From NCBI GenBank assembly GCA_047495785.1, contig JBLDXI010000019.1:3038001-3102000 (forward strand): a DNA stretch of 64,000 bases. Direction: 5' to 3'. This document shows positions 22,131-33,201 of the stretch, piece after piece; positions within the stretch are counted from its first letter, which is position 1; every line of letters begins with the position of its first letter. The translations under genes and the position numbers were made by a program. Source of the DNA: Lepidodermella squamata. Taxonomy: Eukaryota > Gastrotricha. Below the pieces are notes generated by a model. It was not told where the DNA came from. It did no database searches and saw nothing but the letters and a program-made list of their open reading frames with translations.

Positions 22131-23206
22131 TTAAATTTCCATAGAGATGATAGAGTGCTCACTCCCCACCAAAACCATACAACGCTATGGGGGCCATATG
22201 GCAGTGGATTAACTCATTGTCCTGGAGTACAAAACTGAACTAATTACAAATCGATCGGTCACATAAATCGCTGGCGCCAGCGCTTCGATTATCGGTGGCA
22301 GGGTCGGGGTTTGGGTCATCGCTAAACTGAGAGACGGCCGATTTTTTTATACTAAATTTATTCAGGTAGGATTTTTAGAAGTGGACGATAGGCGACCGTA
22401 AAGTCAACGTCCCTTTTCGACCTTTTACCTTTGAAGCGGTCCACACCTGGATCTAAGGTGAAATTGAACGACCTTTTGAAGCCAAGTTATTCATCAGGTG
22501 GGGGCGATTATTTTGACACCTGATTTAGATCTGGAACCCCCATATTTTGATCGGTGGAAATTTTCGAATTTAAATCACTCTTAAAAAGAACTTTTTGACT
22601 GTTTTCAGCAGTTTTTCACTGCGTAAACACTGTTGCGTAATTATCAAAAAAGAGTTTTTTTGCGCAAAGCTTATTTTTGAACATCCAATTTTGATGACTC
22701 ATGGTCGTTCGCTCGCACAAATTTACGATTTTTGGCTTAAAGAATTGCTTTTTAAGGGTGAATCCATTTTGAAAATTTGCAACGGTCAAAATATGGGGGT
22801 TCCAGATCTAAATCAGGTGTCAAAATGATCGCCCCCACCTGATGAATAACTTGGCTTCAAAAGGTCGTTCAATTTCACCTTAGATCCAGGTGTGGACTGC
22901 TTCAAAGGTAAATTGTCGAGAAAAGACGTCGACTTCTCGGTCGCCTATCGAGCACTTCTAAAAATCCTACCTGGATAAATTTGGTATCGAAAAATCGGCC
23001 GTCGCTCAGTTTAGCGATGACCCAAAGCCCGACCTGCTAACCGATAATCGAAGCGCTGGCGCCAGCGATTTATGTGACCGATCGATTTGTAATTAGTTCA
23101 GTTTTGTACTCCAGGACAATGAGTTAATCCACTGCCATATGGCCCCCATAGCGTTGTATGGTTTTGGTGGGGAGTGAGCACTCTATCATCTCTATGTAAA
23201 TTTCAA
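22131..23206. mobile_element. Foldback element, about 470-bp inverted arms
   Basis: Left arm about 22131-22600 and right arm about 22735-23206 are near-complete reverse complements (both contain GATAGAGTGCTCACTCC, GGCGCCAGCG and GGGGGCGAT), around a loop of about 130 bp. No transposase or long frame. The arms have diverged by scattered substitutions, so the insertion is not brand new. Typical of foldback or large MITE elements; superfamily unknown. Confidence 0.85.
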
Positions 23207-24206
23207 AACATCATTTCCTATGTCCTATTTAGGAAGAATTTTTCGTCCGGCCTCAATTTCGCATTTTGAGCTTCATCAATCCCCGCCGCCTTGCTACCAG
23301 GTGTGTCGACCATGCAATTTGAACAAGTCAGATAATTATCGAATTTTCAAGGTAATTTTGATATTAATTCGATTTTCTTTAATTTACCCGCAATTTTCAA
23401 AGGTTTGTCCCGCGAATCGATTTAGCTGTCGAACGTCGAACCAGTCTTAACGAGCCGGTCAACAATTCGTAACGGTAATATCGATGAACAATTAACAAGG
23501 TATTTTCGTGTTTAATTAATTTCAATTATTAATTTCAATCAATTTCTATAGTTTCGTCCGACCTGCTCCAGTGGCGGTTTCTGCATCAGTCTCAGCCGTT
23601 GTTCGATCATGGCGTCTCGTGAAACACTTAACCTGACAATTTTTCAATTTTTTTTTCATTGATCAGTTTTGATGAATAAAATGATACTTGCATCGACGGA
23701 AGGGTAAAACTGTCTTTTTTAAAGCAGAGAGTGGAAGCCGCATTGTTAATAGTGAATGTGAAGAACAAATGGCCCCAAGTGAAAGTTCTATTAGCGATGA
23801 GCAAGTGACAGCGCAGTAGAAACCATCTCTCACCAGAAAATCTCTCACCGCGGGAAACCACTCGGAAAAACTGTCCAGCTCGGCAAAAAACTAGACTTTC
23901 AACAGAATACTGCCCACAGACAAACTCTCGCTAATTTGCATATTTAGTTTTTTTGATTGAGGCAGTTAAAAGGCCCGAAATTGTCGCTCAGGGGGGTCGT
24001 AAAATGTAGCCCTGAAATACCCCTGGATCGAGGATCCACGGATCTCGAGAAAGCCACGGTTGTAAGTTCGAATACTATAGGATGTGACTTTTTTTTATCA
24101 AAAAAGTCTTTAGCAAAAAACCTAAAATATCCGAAAACAATTCTCGCTGGAATCTAGATTTCACTGAATTTTAGTGAATGAGGGAATTTCAGCAAGGACT
24201 CGGTGA

Positions 24207-24673
24207 CGTATATATATGTCGTATCGTATAAGGCAATCCCTCCAATGGCCCATAGAGATATCTCAATGAGCAATCCGAAAATTGCTTTTTGCCTGTTGTT
24301 TTCATCAGCCTTCAGGTTTTTGAATTATAATCTATCACATATTAAAGAGCCCGAATAGCCCCATCGATTGGACTGCTAATTGATTAATAAAGAGTTTAAA
24401 TGGAAGCCAGAAGGCCAGAAGACAGTTACTGTGAAAATACGCTGGCTTTTTAAAAACTCGTCATAAATCACGCAGATACGGAACAAAGTATTAGGGAAAG
24501 TGGGTTCTGCTGGATAGGCGAAGGGCTATTCTGTAATCTTGCTTGGTTTCCAAATTTAAGAAACCGATTAAAATAACTGAAAATGACGTTGGGAACAATT
24601 CGGATTGCTCATTGAGATATCTCAATCGGCTATTGGAAGAAATTGCCTTATAAGATACGCGGCATATATATCA
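24207..24673. mobile_element. Inverted-repeat element (MITE-like)
   Basis: Arms of about 70 bp at 24207-24280 and 24598-24673 are imperfect reverse complements; both contain GAGATATCTCAATGAGCAATCC-like sequence and end in TATATAT. The interior is non-coding. Confidence 0.7.
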
Positions 24674-25111
24674 AGCAATTCTTAACTCATTATTATTCGG
24701 CAGAGGGTTGATTTTGGAATACTATTGAGCTTGAGTGGTACAGCCAATTTAGACAACGACTCATAGCTGCCCTCTGCCCTAAACTTCATGTCCCCAGTGG
24801 ATAGCGCGGGGCTCTGCATCGGTTGCTCCAATTTTATCGGACCAAGGGATCGCAATTTCGATTTTGCATGCTTTTCCACTCGGATAGCCACTGTGGTTCC
24901 GGGAAATTAGTGTCGAGAACAGCGAAGCAATCAAAATATTCCACCTACATCAAATAAAGCTGAGCTTTTTCATGTTAGCTCATCGCATAACCGGACTATA
25001 ATTGGAACATTATAAAGCTTCATACCCGGTCAATTACTTTGTTACTCTTCATTAATAACAGACAGTATTTATGTCAGAAACGATTTGTATGAAATTCCAT
25101 AGGCGGTCAAG

Positions 25112-25119
25112 TATATAAG
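25112..25119 (+). promoter_or_regulatory. TATA box of the 25.2-kb gene
   Basis: TATATAAG, 70 bp before the start codon at 25182. Confidence 0.5.
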
Positions 25120-25181
25120 TAATGTAAATATTAATATTTGACCAGGAGCTGCTCTTGAACATTTCTTTGTTATTTTAAGTT

Positions 25182-25614
25182 ATGAATATGCTCTCTTGGA
25201 CAATACTTTGTGTAATTCCAACTGCCAACATCGCTTGCGATAGATCTGGAGTTCAATCATTTCATCATTTGATAACTGAGCCCATCGTTCCTAATCAGAC
25301 CCACCTCCTCGAGCTAAGTACGGAAAATCATAATTATCAATGCCTTTTCTAACAATTAGTGTGTTTTCACAGAGTACTTTGTTGACAAAGTTGCGGATTT
25401 CGGCAGGTTGGATTTGATGAAAGATTTGATCCAAGCTGTTCAAAACGAGCGTCTCAGCCGAGCCGCAGCAAAAAAGGATAAGATGCTGAAGAAGCGCAGC
25501 AAGAGCAAGAGATCAAGGAAGCCTGTCAATAATTTACACAAGCTACCGTCGCCCAGAATGATAAAGCTACAGGAAAAGAGTCCATTACGCCATTCACCAG
25601 TTTATTCCGCGTGA
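25182..25614 (+). CDS. Cysteine-free divergent member of the secreted peptide family
   Basis: Exons 25182-25317 and 25373-25614 with a 55-nt phase-1 intron, 125 residues. Exon 1 has a short hydrophobic start (MNMLSWTILCVIPTANIACD). Exon 2 begins with the family-type helix (YFVDKVADFGRLDLMKDLIQAVQ) but then becomes very basic: RLSRAAAKKDKMLKKRSKSK and RSRKP. There is no C-x9-C and no FY tail. Assignment rests on the intron position and phase, the two-exon layout, the helix and its location among the other members. The basic tail could be a dibasic processing region or a nucleic-acid or membrane binding segment. A decayed copy lies at 31.8 kb. Confidence 0.65.
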
Positions 25615-25822
25615 CGCCATTGTTTTTGTGATTCGTTTCCACGGCGAAATAATTTCAGTAAAAAATAACCGTAATAGTATAACATTTACATATGCTCGAT
25701 TAGACTTCTCAAGTCAGTGAATTAGACATTCGACAACTGCTAGTTCGCATTGGCTATAGTCGTTCCAAGATATCTAACTGCGGGTTCGTAGCACATTTAC
25801 AGCACTTCTATTTCGTATTATA

Positions 25823-26267
25823 CCGTATTTTACGAATATTAGGCAGGACCCAAATATAGGGCAGAACCGGAATAAAGGGCAGAGGGTAATGGTCATTTGA
25901 AATAATATAGGGCAGAACCGTATTAATAGGCAGGGCCTTATATGAAGTGGCTTATATGAGCGCCTGCTGGATAAGTGGTTAAAGTTGGATAGGTTGCGAT
26001 TTTTCATCGGTAAGTGCAATAATCGTCCTTTATCCACCTTAATCCACTTGAGCAAACATTTCACGCGTGTAGTCACAGGTGGAAGGCAGTAGCTATAGTG
26101 GTTATTCGGCGGTTTTCACTGTTGATCTAGGTACTCTTCAAGAGACTGATTAGGTTCGAAAAATTAAAGGGCAGAACCGAAATTAAGGGCAGACCCTAAA
26201 TACAGGGCAGGACTTGAACCTCGTTTGAAAAAATACAGGGCAGGGTCTTATAATTCGTAAAATACGG
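25823..26267. mobile_element. TA-flanked MITE, CCGTATTTTACGAAT ends
   Basis: Inverted ends CCGTATTTTACGAAT with TA outside each end. The interior has repeated GGGCAGAACCG / GGCAGGACC words and no transposase frame. Confidence 0.8.
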
Positions 26268-26773
26268 TAATTGAAACACAAACCCTTATGAAATTAGCCT
26301 TTTTCTGAATCCAATCGAGGCAGATCATTCAGGAGAATGAATTGAGTCATGAAATTACATAGAAATTTCAGAAATTTAATTGTCTTCAATTAAGTCGAAA
26401 ATGTATTGTAAATAGTGCAACGTACTAGCATCTAATTTGTACGCTGTGATTAATTCTGCTCATCGCCGCTTAAAATTTACAATTGGGACAATTACAAACG
26501 GGAAATGCTTCAAGTGTGCGTTAATTTGCAGCCTGATGCCTGAAATATTCTGAGTATTTTGCAACTCGTTTGCAATAACAGAGCAACGAACGACGTTGTA
26601 ACATGTACGTTGTGATAAGTTTGTTCCCGCGAATGGGTAAAATGGGTTCTATTTCATTACAGCTTCTAATTGAGCAGGTCGATTGCCATTGACAAGCGCG
26701 CTGTATGCATCATAGCATTATCATAACATGTCCTGTTTATAAATTGTGATTGATGTCCCGGTAAGACTAAAGC

Positions 26774-26780
26774 TATAAAT
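26774..26780 (+). promoter_or_regulatory. TATA box of the 26.8-kb peptide gene
   Basis: TATAAAT, 58 bp before the ATG. The same box at nearly the same distance precedes the paralogues at 35.7 and 40.4 kb. Confidence 0.65.
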
Positions 26781-26831
26781 CCACCGAAAAGCGCTCTCTT
26801 GTTTCGAATCCGCGAATTTTGAGGCAAGATA

Positions 26832-27180
26832 ATGAAAGTCTACTTGATAGTATTACTAGCATTTTTCGCGGCAGTAAATGCATCACCGCTACATATCGGG
26901 GAAACTACTGAACTTGTTATGCTAAGTAAGCAGTGTAACCATATATTGTAGCCCTCTTTAATAATGTTAATCCATTATAGGGCAACATGTCGCTAAGCTG
27001 GTTGAAAAAAGCGATACAGAAGGGCTAACCTTGTTGGTTTCAGCGGCACGACACAGGCAGCAGCGAATGCGCATGGGCAAATGCTTGGCCAAACTTGGTT
27101 CGTGGTCCATCAGTAACCACACAGTTGGCTTCTACTTGTGGGCTCAACTTCTGGCAAGAGACATTATGGCTGGAAACTAG
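26832..27180 (+). CDS. Small secreted peptide, WAQ-tail, second cysteine replaced by Ser
   Basis: Exons 26832-26925 and 26981-27180, 55-nt phase-1 intron, 97 residues. Signal peptide MKVYLIVLLAFFAAVNA, then SPLHIGE. Exon 2: QHVAKLVEKSDTEGLTLLVS helix, RQQRMRMGK, then C-LAKLGSWSI with Ser (codon AGT) where relatives have Cys, then NHTVGFYLWAQLLARDIMAGN. Without the second cysteine the intrachain disulfide cannot form, so the product may be unpaired, dimeric, or non-functional; the rest of the frame is intact. One of three recent copies (35.7, 40.4 kb). AATAAA at 27225. Confidence 0.86.
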
Positions 27181-28033
27181 TTGACTGCTATTGTCAAGCC
27201 GTATTCATTTTTTCCTCGGCGAAATAAACTGCAATCATGAATATTCATTTTTTTAATTCGTGCATCGCTGGAATGAAAAACATATTATCACAGCCCAACA
27301 GTAACTGCCCAACAGTAAGAGAAAATAATCTTTAAAAATCGACATTACAAGCATTACCATCGAAAATAGTCCTGATTCCTGATACATTTTTGCGATCGCA
27401 TATATTTCATTACCCTTCTTCGGATTCTTCTCGTCGCTCAGCCAAATTCTAATAATGTATTCGAACCACTGGGTGCTCACATGACAAGACATAAATCAGC
27501 AACGTACAACAGGATTTAAATAGCGAATGTAACATCTGCTGGCCTTTTGACATTGAGCTGATTAGATAGACGGCTACACACCTAATTTTTTTAATTGATT
27601 TTGATCAAGGTATAAGTAATTATTGTCACAAATTCCGATCGTTGTTGTTATGATGTTCCAATATAAGACACAAAAAGGCATCAGTAATTGAATCTTTCGA
27701 TTCGGACAGACGTCTCACAATCAATCAGAGGAGACGTTTGATCAATTTGCGAAATTTATTGTCATCTTGACTATAATTTCGTGATCTTGGTTTCGAGAAA
27801 GAAAGGATAGGTCTATGGCTGAGATCGAATTTCTCAGAAAACCCATGCCGTCCCGACAGTGATTGGTTGGATTAAAAAGGCATCTCTATTACTTCAGCCA
27901 ATCTTTCCAACGATTATATATCCCCTATTATTTAGGAATGGGCAAACCGACCATCCATCGAATCCTTTCGGAAATAGCCTATCGCAGCAGCAAGATGATT
28001 AATTTTTTCCTCTACGAACCCGTTAAATGAAAG
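27181..28033. other. Intergenic, part of duplicated block
   Basis: No gene. The stretch around 27700-27780 (GACAGACGTCTCACAATC...) recurs near 36730 and 42330, marking the 3' flank of a duplicated peptide-gene block. Confidence 0.55.
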
Positions 28034-28685
28034 GTTGTATGACAACTGAGCAACGACAACTGTGAATACGACAATTCGACAGCGACAATTCAACAAACGT
28101 CAATTCGGCAATATTTTTTTATTCGATCGAAAACGACAACTCGGCAAACGACTATTCGGTAGTGAAAATTTATCGTACCCTAGGGCGACAATTCGGCAGA
28201 AGACAACTCGACAAATCACTAATACTGAAACGACAACTCAGCATTAGCCATAGATCATAGATATCAAATTTTAAGAGCCACGCAGTACACATACAATAAC
28301 CGTCAGATACATATTTCAAGCCTGTCGTAAAAACCAGGGTCGAAATGGGCATGCTCGCTCCGATCGCATAGCCTTCTTAACCATGATATTCTTGCTCAAT
28401 CTAGGACATTAAATTTTGTCCCGTTCACTGGTTTAATCTCAATCTTTCTCAAACGTGGCAGAAATTTATTCTTGCCGAGTTGTCGTTTCCTCATATTAGT
28501 GATTTTCATCATGTCGAGTTGTCGTTTTTCCGAATTGTCGAAGTTGGACACTCTGCTCAATATTCGTTTGCCGAATTGTCGTTTTCGGTCCTTAAATATT
28601 TTAGTGTCGAATTGACGTTTCCCGAATAGTCGTACCGAGTCATCGCATGTTTAATAGTCGCTTGCTCAGTTGTCGCCACACCAAA
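28034..28685. mobile_element. CGACAATTCGGC-rich inverted-repeat element, copy 1
   Basis: Left arm about 28034-28245 and right arm about 28475-28685 are imperfect reverse complements, both ending in GACAACTGAGCAA. The arms are built from repeated short words such as CGACAATTCGGCAAACGAC. No coding frame. A second copy lies at 37.3-37.85 kb. Confidence 0.78.
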
Positions 28686-29384
28686 TGGAATAATCCTAAA
28701 CGTTAAAACACATATCCAAAGAAATTCTAGTTACTCCAGTGTCGTTACGGCAACTGTTATTTATAAATAACAGCGGGCTTCTGTTGTTTATAACAATAAA
28801 ATATATATGTAGGGTTGCTCAAAACTAAATATATTAGTTTTGACTTTCTCTTCCAGACTTTCTAGCGGTTTCTAACAAAAAGGTTAGCAAGTAGTTCCAA
28901 AAAGGTCTTCGACACGTATCATTCAGCCGTCAATTGTTTCACCTGCGCGCAGATTTACCGGCATAGCCAACTCGTTAGCCAGCGGTTTACTGTCAGATAT
29001 AACGTTTTGATAAAACAGGTTTTTCATTCTAGAACTTCTCTCGTATTTGATTCAATATTTAATACCTGAGGGACCGAATAAATACGCGATTAATAAAATG
29101 CAAGCGTCAAAATTCGGCATCTCATAGCATAATGAAACTCTAGCCTAATGCAAAGCCATCACTATAGAGATGTGAATACTTGCTTCTTGCAATCACCCGC
29201 GGTCATTTTGTAAATAGCAATGCTAACTGCGGGTGCTATTAGGCGCAAATGTAAGCAAATATCGCTACCCTCAGGCGCGATCAACGATCATCTATAGATG
29301 CGTGAATAAACAAATAAACGCGTTAGAAATCGGAAAGATCTGAGCTACTTTTTTGCACCTGCTTTCTCCTTACGAGTCATTGCG
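28686..29384. other. Region upstream of the 29.4-kb ankyrin gene
   Basis: No gene. The segment 29180-29380 (CACCCGCGGTCATTT...CGCTACCCTCAGGCG) is repeated upstream of the ankyrin remnant at 43.4 kb and so probably holds the shared promoter. Confidence 0.55.
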
Positions 29385-30738
29385 ATGGATCCAAGAGGTT
29401 ACTACTACTACAACCAAGCACCCCAGTTCCGACACTTGGAGTCGGTACGATCCGATAGCGATAAAGTTACAACTGATGATGCAATCAGCGAAGTGGACAG
29501 TGGACTCAATTCAGTAGTTCCTAATATCTCAGCTGAAATCAGACAATACAAATTGGTATGCTTTTAGCACTGAAATTTTATACCATTAATCAACTTCTCA
29601 ATTAAAGTATCACGATCTCGTTCTTGCTATCCATCGCGATGATGCATTTGAGGTGGATCGCCTCATTAACTACAACGCAAATGTGAGCAACCCGGATAAT
29701 ATTCTCAACATGGAGTACATCCTATTCAAAATTCATGGCGATGACATTGACCTAGGCGGTGATACCATCATCCACAAAGCCGCACGAATGGGTCGGACCA
29801 ATCAAGTGGCCCAACTAATGAAAATGTACTTCAAACTTCATGCGAACGATATAAGAGATACGTCAGTCTCTCGAGTTTTATGCCAATTGCTGAATAGAAA
29901 GGGAGAAACGATTTTGCACGCCGCGGCTGCAGCTGGCAGGCCACATGTTGTCGAGATAATCTTCAAAACAATTTACACCCATCAACCACCTCCTGTAACT
30001 CCAGAAAGGACTCCGCCGAGTCGTCGGAAATTGCTGAGGACCATGTCAAGTCGAAGCTCTGAGCGGAGTGGTGTTGATATTGATGAATTCATCAATTGCC
30101 AACATGAGCAGGTCGAAAGAAGGACCGCCTTGCATCTAACAGCTAGCTACCAGCCCCTTGTTGCTAATAACCCGACAGATATCGCGAATTACGTCAGCCA
30201 AGGCAATTACGGCGGGGTGAATTGCTCGCCTGGGTATGGCTACGCATCACTGAACAGGAACTCCGGCCATTGCATGGTTGCAGATTTGCTCATCTACCAC
30301 GGGGCGAATGTTGATGAGATTGATATGCATGGCATGAACGCTTTTCATCTTTCAGTCATGAATGGCAATGTCGAAATTGCGAAGCAGCTGTTCGATCAAC
30401 AGCCAAGTTTGATAAATGATGTGACAAGCGACGGCTGGCAGAGGACCCCGCTTCATCTTGCGATACAGCAAGCTCAGGCGATTTTTGAGCTAACCGTTGT
30501 GCCTTCTGCTTCAACTTCACATGCGTTGACGTTTCGAGGGTGTTCTCAGCTGGCACAGTACCCCGAAAGTATGCAACGGGCTTTGGATATGATTGATTGG
30601 CTAATGCAAAACGGTGCGGATCATCAGAAGCGTGATGCGGCTGGCCGATTGCCGCAGCACACCTTGTTAATTGGGGACCCATCTCGTGAGAAAATAGAAC
30701 TGATCAGAGCCCTGAATCGATATGGGCTATATCAATGA
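29385..30738 (+). CDS. Ankyrin-repeat protein with tyrosine-rich N terminus, paralogue 2
   Basis: Exon 1 29385-29555 and exon 2 29608-30738 with a 52-nt phase-0 intron, 433 residues. Starts MDPRGYYYYNQAPQFRHLES and keeps the same repeat order as the 3.8-kb gene: GDTIIHKAARMGRTNQVAQL, GETILHAAAAAGRPHVVE, RTALHLTASYQP, HGMNAFHLSVMNGNVEIAKQ, TPLHLAIQQA, WLMQNGADHQKRDAAGRLPQ. The Ser/Arg-rich insert, with SSRSSERSGVDIDEFIN identical to the paralogue, is strongly conserved, implying it matters. Exon 1 outside the first 20 residues is much less conserved. No signal peptide or membrane span; intracellular role inferred. Confidence 0.92.
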
Positions 30739-31800
30739 ATCCTTGTAAGCATGCATTGTCGAGCAAAATATTGTTTAGTGAGATATAATTGTGAGTCGTT
30801 GTGGTTTGTGATTGTTGAGAATAAATTCGTCAACTTTAGGTCATAAGTATTAGGTTTTCTGAAGAGAGAGATACCGATTTTTTTATTTCTTATTTTCCCG
30901 AACGAAGCTCGAAGCTCGAAGGCACATTTACAGATCCACGGCGGTCTCCTCCAGGCAATGAAAAGCTGCGAAAGGCTTGTTTTCGATTTTCGATGCGAAT
31001 CAATTGCGCGCTCCCAATTGGTCGATTCGAAATAAACGGGGGAATCTCGCTAATGACACTGCAAAACAGAACAGCCGTAGACTTATTCCTACATATTCCT
31101 AGCTAATAATCTAGATATTAATCTAATAATCTAAAATTAGTTTTACCTCCGAAGAAACCACTATTTTGATCATTTTCTACCTGGGATTCAAAGGATTTGT
31201 TCACTTGAGATTGAAGCAAATTATTCGTGAAAAGCGGCGCCCCTAAGGTGACTCCATTAGCTATTCTGAGGCTCTACATAGTGGAATCTGTTATCTTGGA
31301 AGTTGAAACTGTCTGGTGTCTAATTATCCAGGAACAGTGTATCCGTCGCGCTCTTCAGAATCTGCAGAATCTGTGTGAAACGTGTCAGATTCTTCAGAAT
31401 CGACTGAGTATCTCAGTAAAAGAACGATTCGAGCACGTTGAGTTCAGTGGATTTTATAGAAGGTTGGCTGGGGAAGCGATAAACATGTGGACAGCTGACA
31501 GACCTGATTGTCGCTTCAAGAGCTCCATATTATGACGCAATTCGACTAAGTGTACACGAATCTCGAGCTGCTGTGCCAAGAAACGAACGAAGTGTATGAT
31601 AAAGATAAGTCCTTAGTCGCTTTAGTTGGTCCGAATCTACCAAGGGCTAAGTCTTCCCAATCGATGGTTACCCACGTTCGCAACTATCCTGCAGACAACT
31701 TTATGAAACAAGCGGACAACCGAATACACCCAGTGTTCATGAGGAAAGTAAATATTAATATTTGTCCTGAAGTTGCTTTTGAAATTGTCTTCGAAAGGTT
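30739..31800. repeat. Duplicated intergenic block
   Basis: Segments at about 30895-31030, 31150-31400 and 31430-31730 match about 44455-44640, 45830-46010 and 46695-47055 in the same order. The right part contains open frames but they are not conserved between copies, so no gene is called. Confidence 0.65.
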
Positions 31801-31806
31801 TGAAAA

Positions 31807-32180
31807 ATGCTCCCTTGGTCTGCGTGATTCCAACTGTCTGCATCGCTTGCGTAGATCCGGTGTTCAATCATCCGGCGTTCCTCGTCAGACCTACCTTTCC
31901 GAGCTAAGGAAGCAAAATCGTAATAATCAACTTACTTTTTCAACGATTGAACCGGTTTTAAAGAGTACTTCGTTGAAAAGTTGCGGATGTTGGCAGAGAG
32001 GATTTGGTGAAAGATTTGCTACATGCTGTTCAGAACGAACGCATCAGCCGAGCCGCAGCCAAATAAGATAAGATTATGATTAAGCGTGGCAAGACCAAGA
32101 GATCAAGGAAGCCTGACAACAATTCAGCCAAGATTCCGTCACCCAGAACCACTAACCTAGAGACTAATAACAATCAGCCA
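31807..32180 (+). pseudogene. Decayed copy of the 25.2-kb secreted peptide gene
   Basis: Aligns along its length with 25182-25560: the same ATGCTC start, ATTCCAACTG, CGCTTGCG, GGTGTTCAATCAT and AAGAGATCAAGGAAGCCTGA words occur in order. The frame meets a TGA seven codons after the ATG, the GT at the exon 1 donor is lost (CTAAGGAAG instead of CTAAGTACG), and the exon 2 equivalent contains TAA after AAGCCGCAGCC-type sequence. The gene is therefore inactive. Confidence 0.75.
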
Positions 32181-32647
32181 ACACCCTTAAATCCACACGA
32201 CCCCCACGTTTATCGGCAATCATCGGCAATCATCGGCAATCATCAAAATGGCTTTGTGTTACTCGCTTCAGCTCAGAAAAGCTTTTAATGTCAATAATGT
32301 CAGCGCGGGACCTACAGGGTGACTTTTTTATAGTGGCAATATAACTAATACTTGCGAAATCGTGCATTCATATATGAGTACTGTTCGCAAGAATGACCTG
32401 GTTTTGTACGAGCAACGCGTCCCATATTAGCAAAAGATGTTTTTTGCAGTGATTTGGCGTGCGGCGCGTTTCAGTACTTGGCACTGTTCTCTCGGTTTTA
32501 TTAGTGGCTCGGGTTGCAAGAGTTTGAAGAAATCGACAGCAACTGCGTGGGGCAATAAAAAGCTAGGGCATTGCGCAGCTACCATTCAGTCCTAAAATTT
32601 GCCGGTGCATATGGTTAGCTTATAAGAAATTCGTTTGTTTTTCGTAA

Positions 32648-33063
32648 ATGGTTAATTCGCCAAAAGCCAAAAGCTCGCCCGGAGGTGGCTCTGGAATACA
32701 GCGAAAAAGAAAAAGGACATGGGAGTTAGATCCTGGCGTAACGCTCGATAACCTTCCTCCCATGCCAGGTCTTCCCACAAAAGACATTTTACTTGATTTG
32801 CGTGAGTATTTTAAAAGAATATTTAAGAAATATTGCTAAAAAAATGTTGTAATTTAGCCAAAGAAAACTCGAATTGGGGAGACCACGAGGTCAACGTGTG
32901 TCGCGCATTTGTTAAATTTCTACGAGTCACGGGCCGCAAAGCCACGAAATTCAATTTGCGCGTATATATCGAATTTATCGACAGCATTTATCGCGCTCGA
33001 TTGCCGGGTCGCTCTGCGACTTCCATCGTCGCCAAGGCTCGTTCTCTCCTTGAGGACGATTAA
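32648..33063 (+). CDS. Unknown basic protein inside the mariner element
   Basis: Exons 32648-32801 and 32858-33063, split by a 56-nt phase-1 intron (GTGAGT...TTTAG), encode 119 residues. Residues 1-25 are Ser/Gly/Lys-rich with a basic RKRKR stretch that could be a nuclear localisation signal. The middle is Pro-rich (DNLPPMPGLP) and the second exon forms a compact, probably helical block (HEVNVCRAFVKFLRVTGRK ... FIDSIYRARLPGRSAT). I recognise no domain. Location inside the terminal repeats makes it a passenger or accessory gene of the transposon. Possible roles are a transposition cofactor or regulator; this is inference only. The splice model is supported by frame continuity and consensus sites. 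Confidence 0.68.
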
Positions 33064-33201
33064 AAAAACTGGTGTTGAGTTGAGAAGGTGAACTATTGCG
33101 CGATTCTGAAAGAAATAAATTGACGACATTGGAAAAAAACCGATTTTTTTATTCAAATTTCTGAACTTTTAAAACCATCCTCACACAATCACACCTTGAA
33201 A

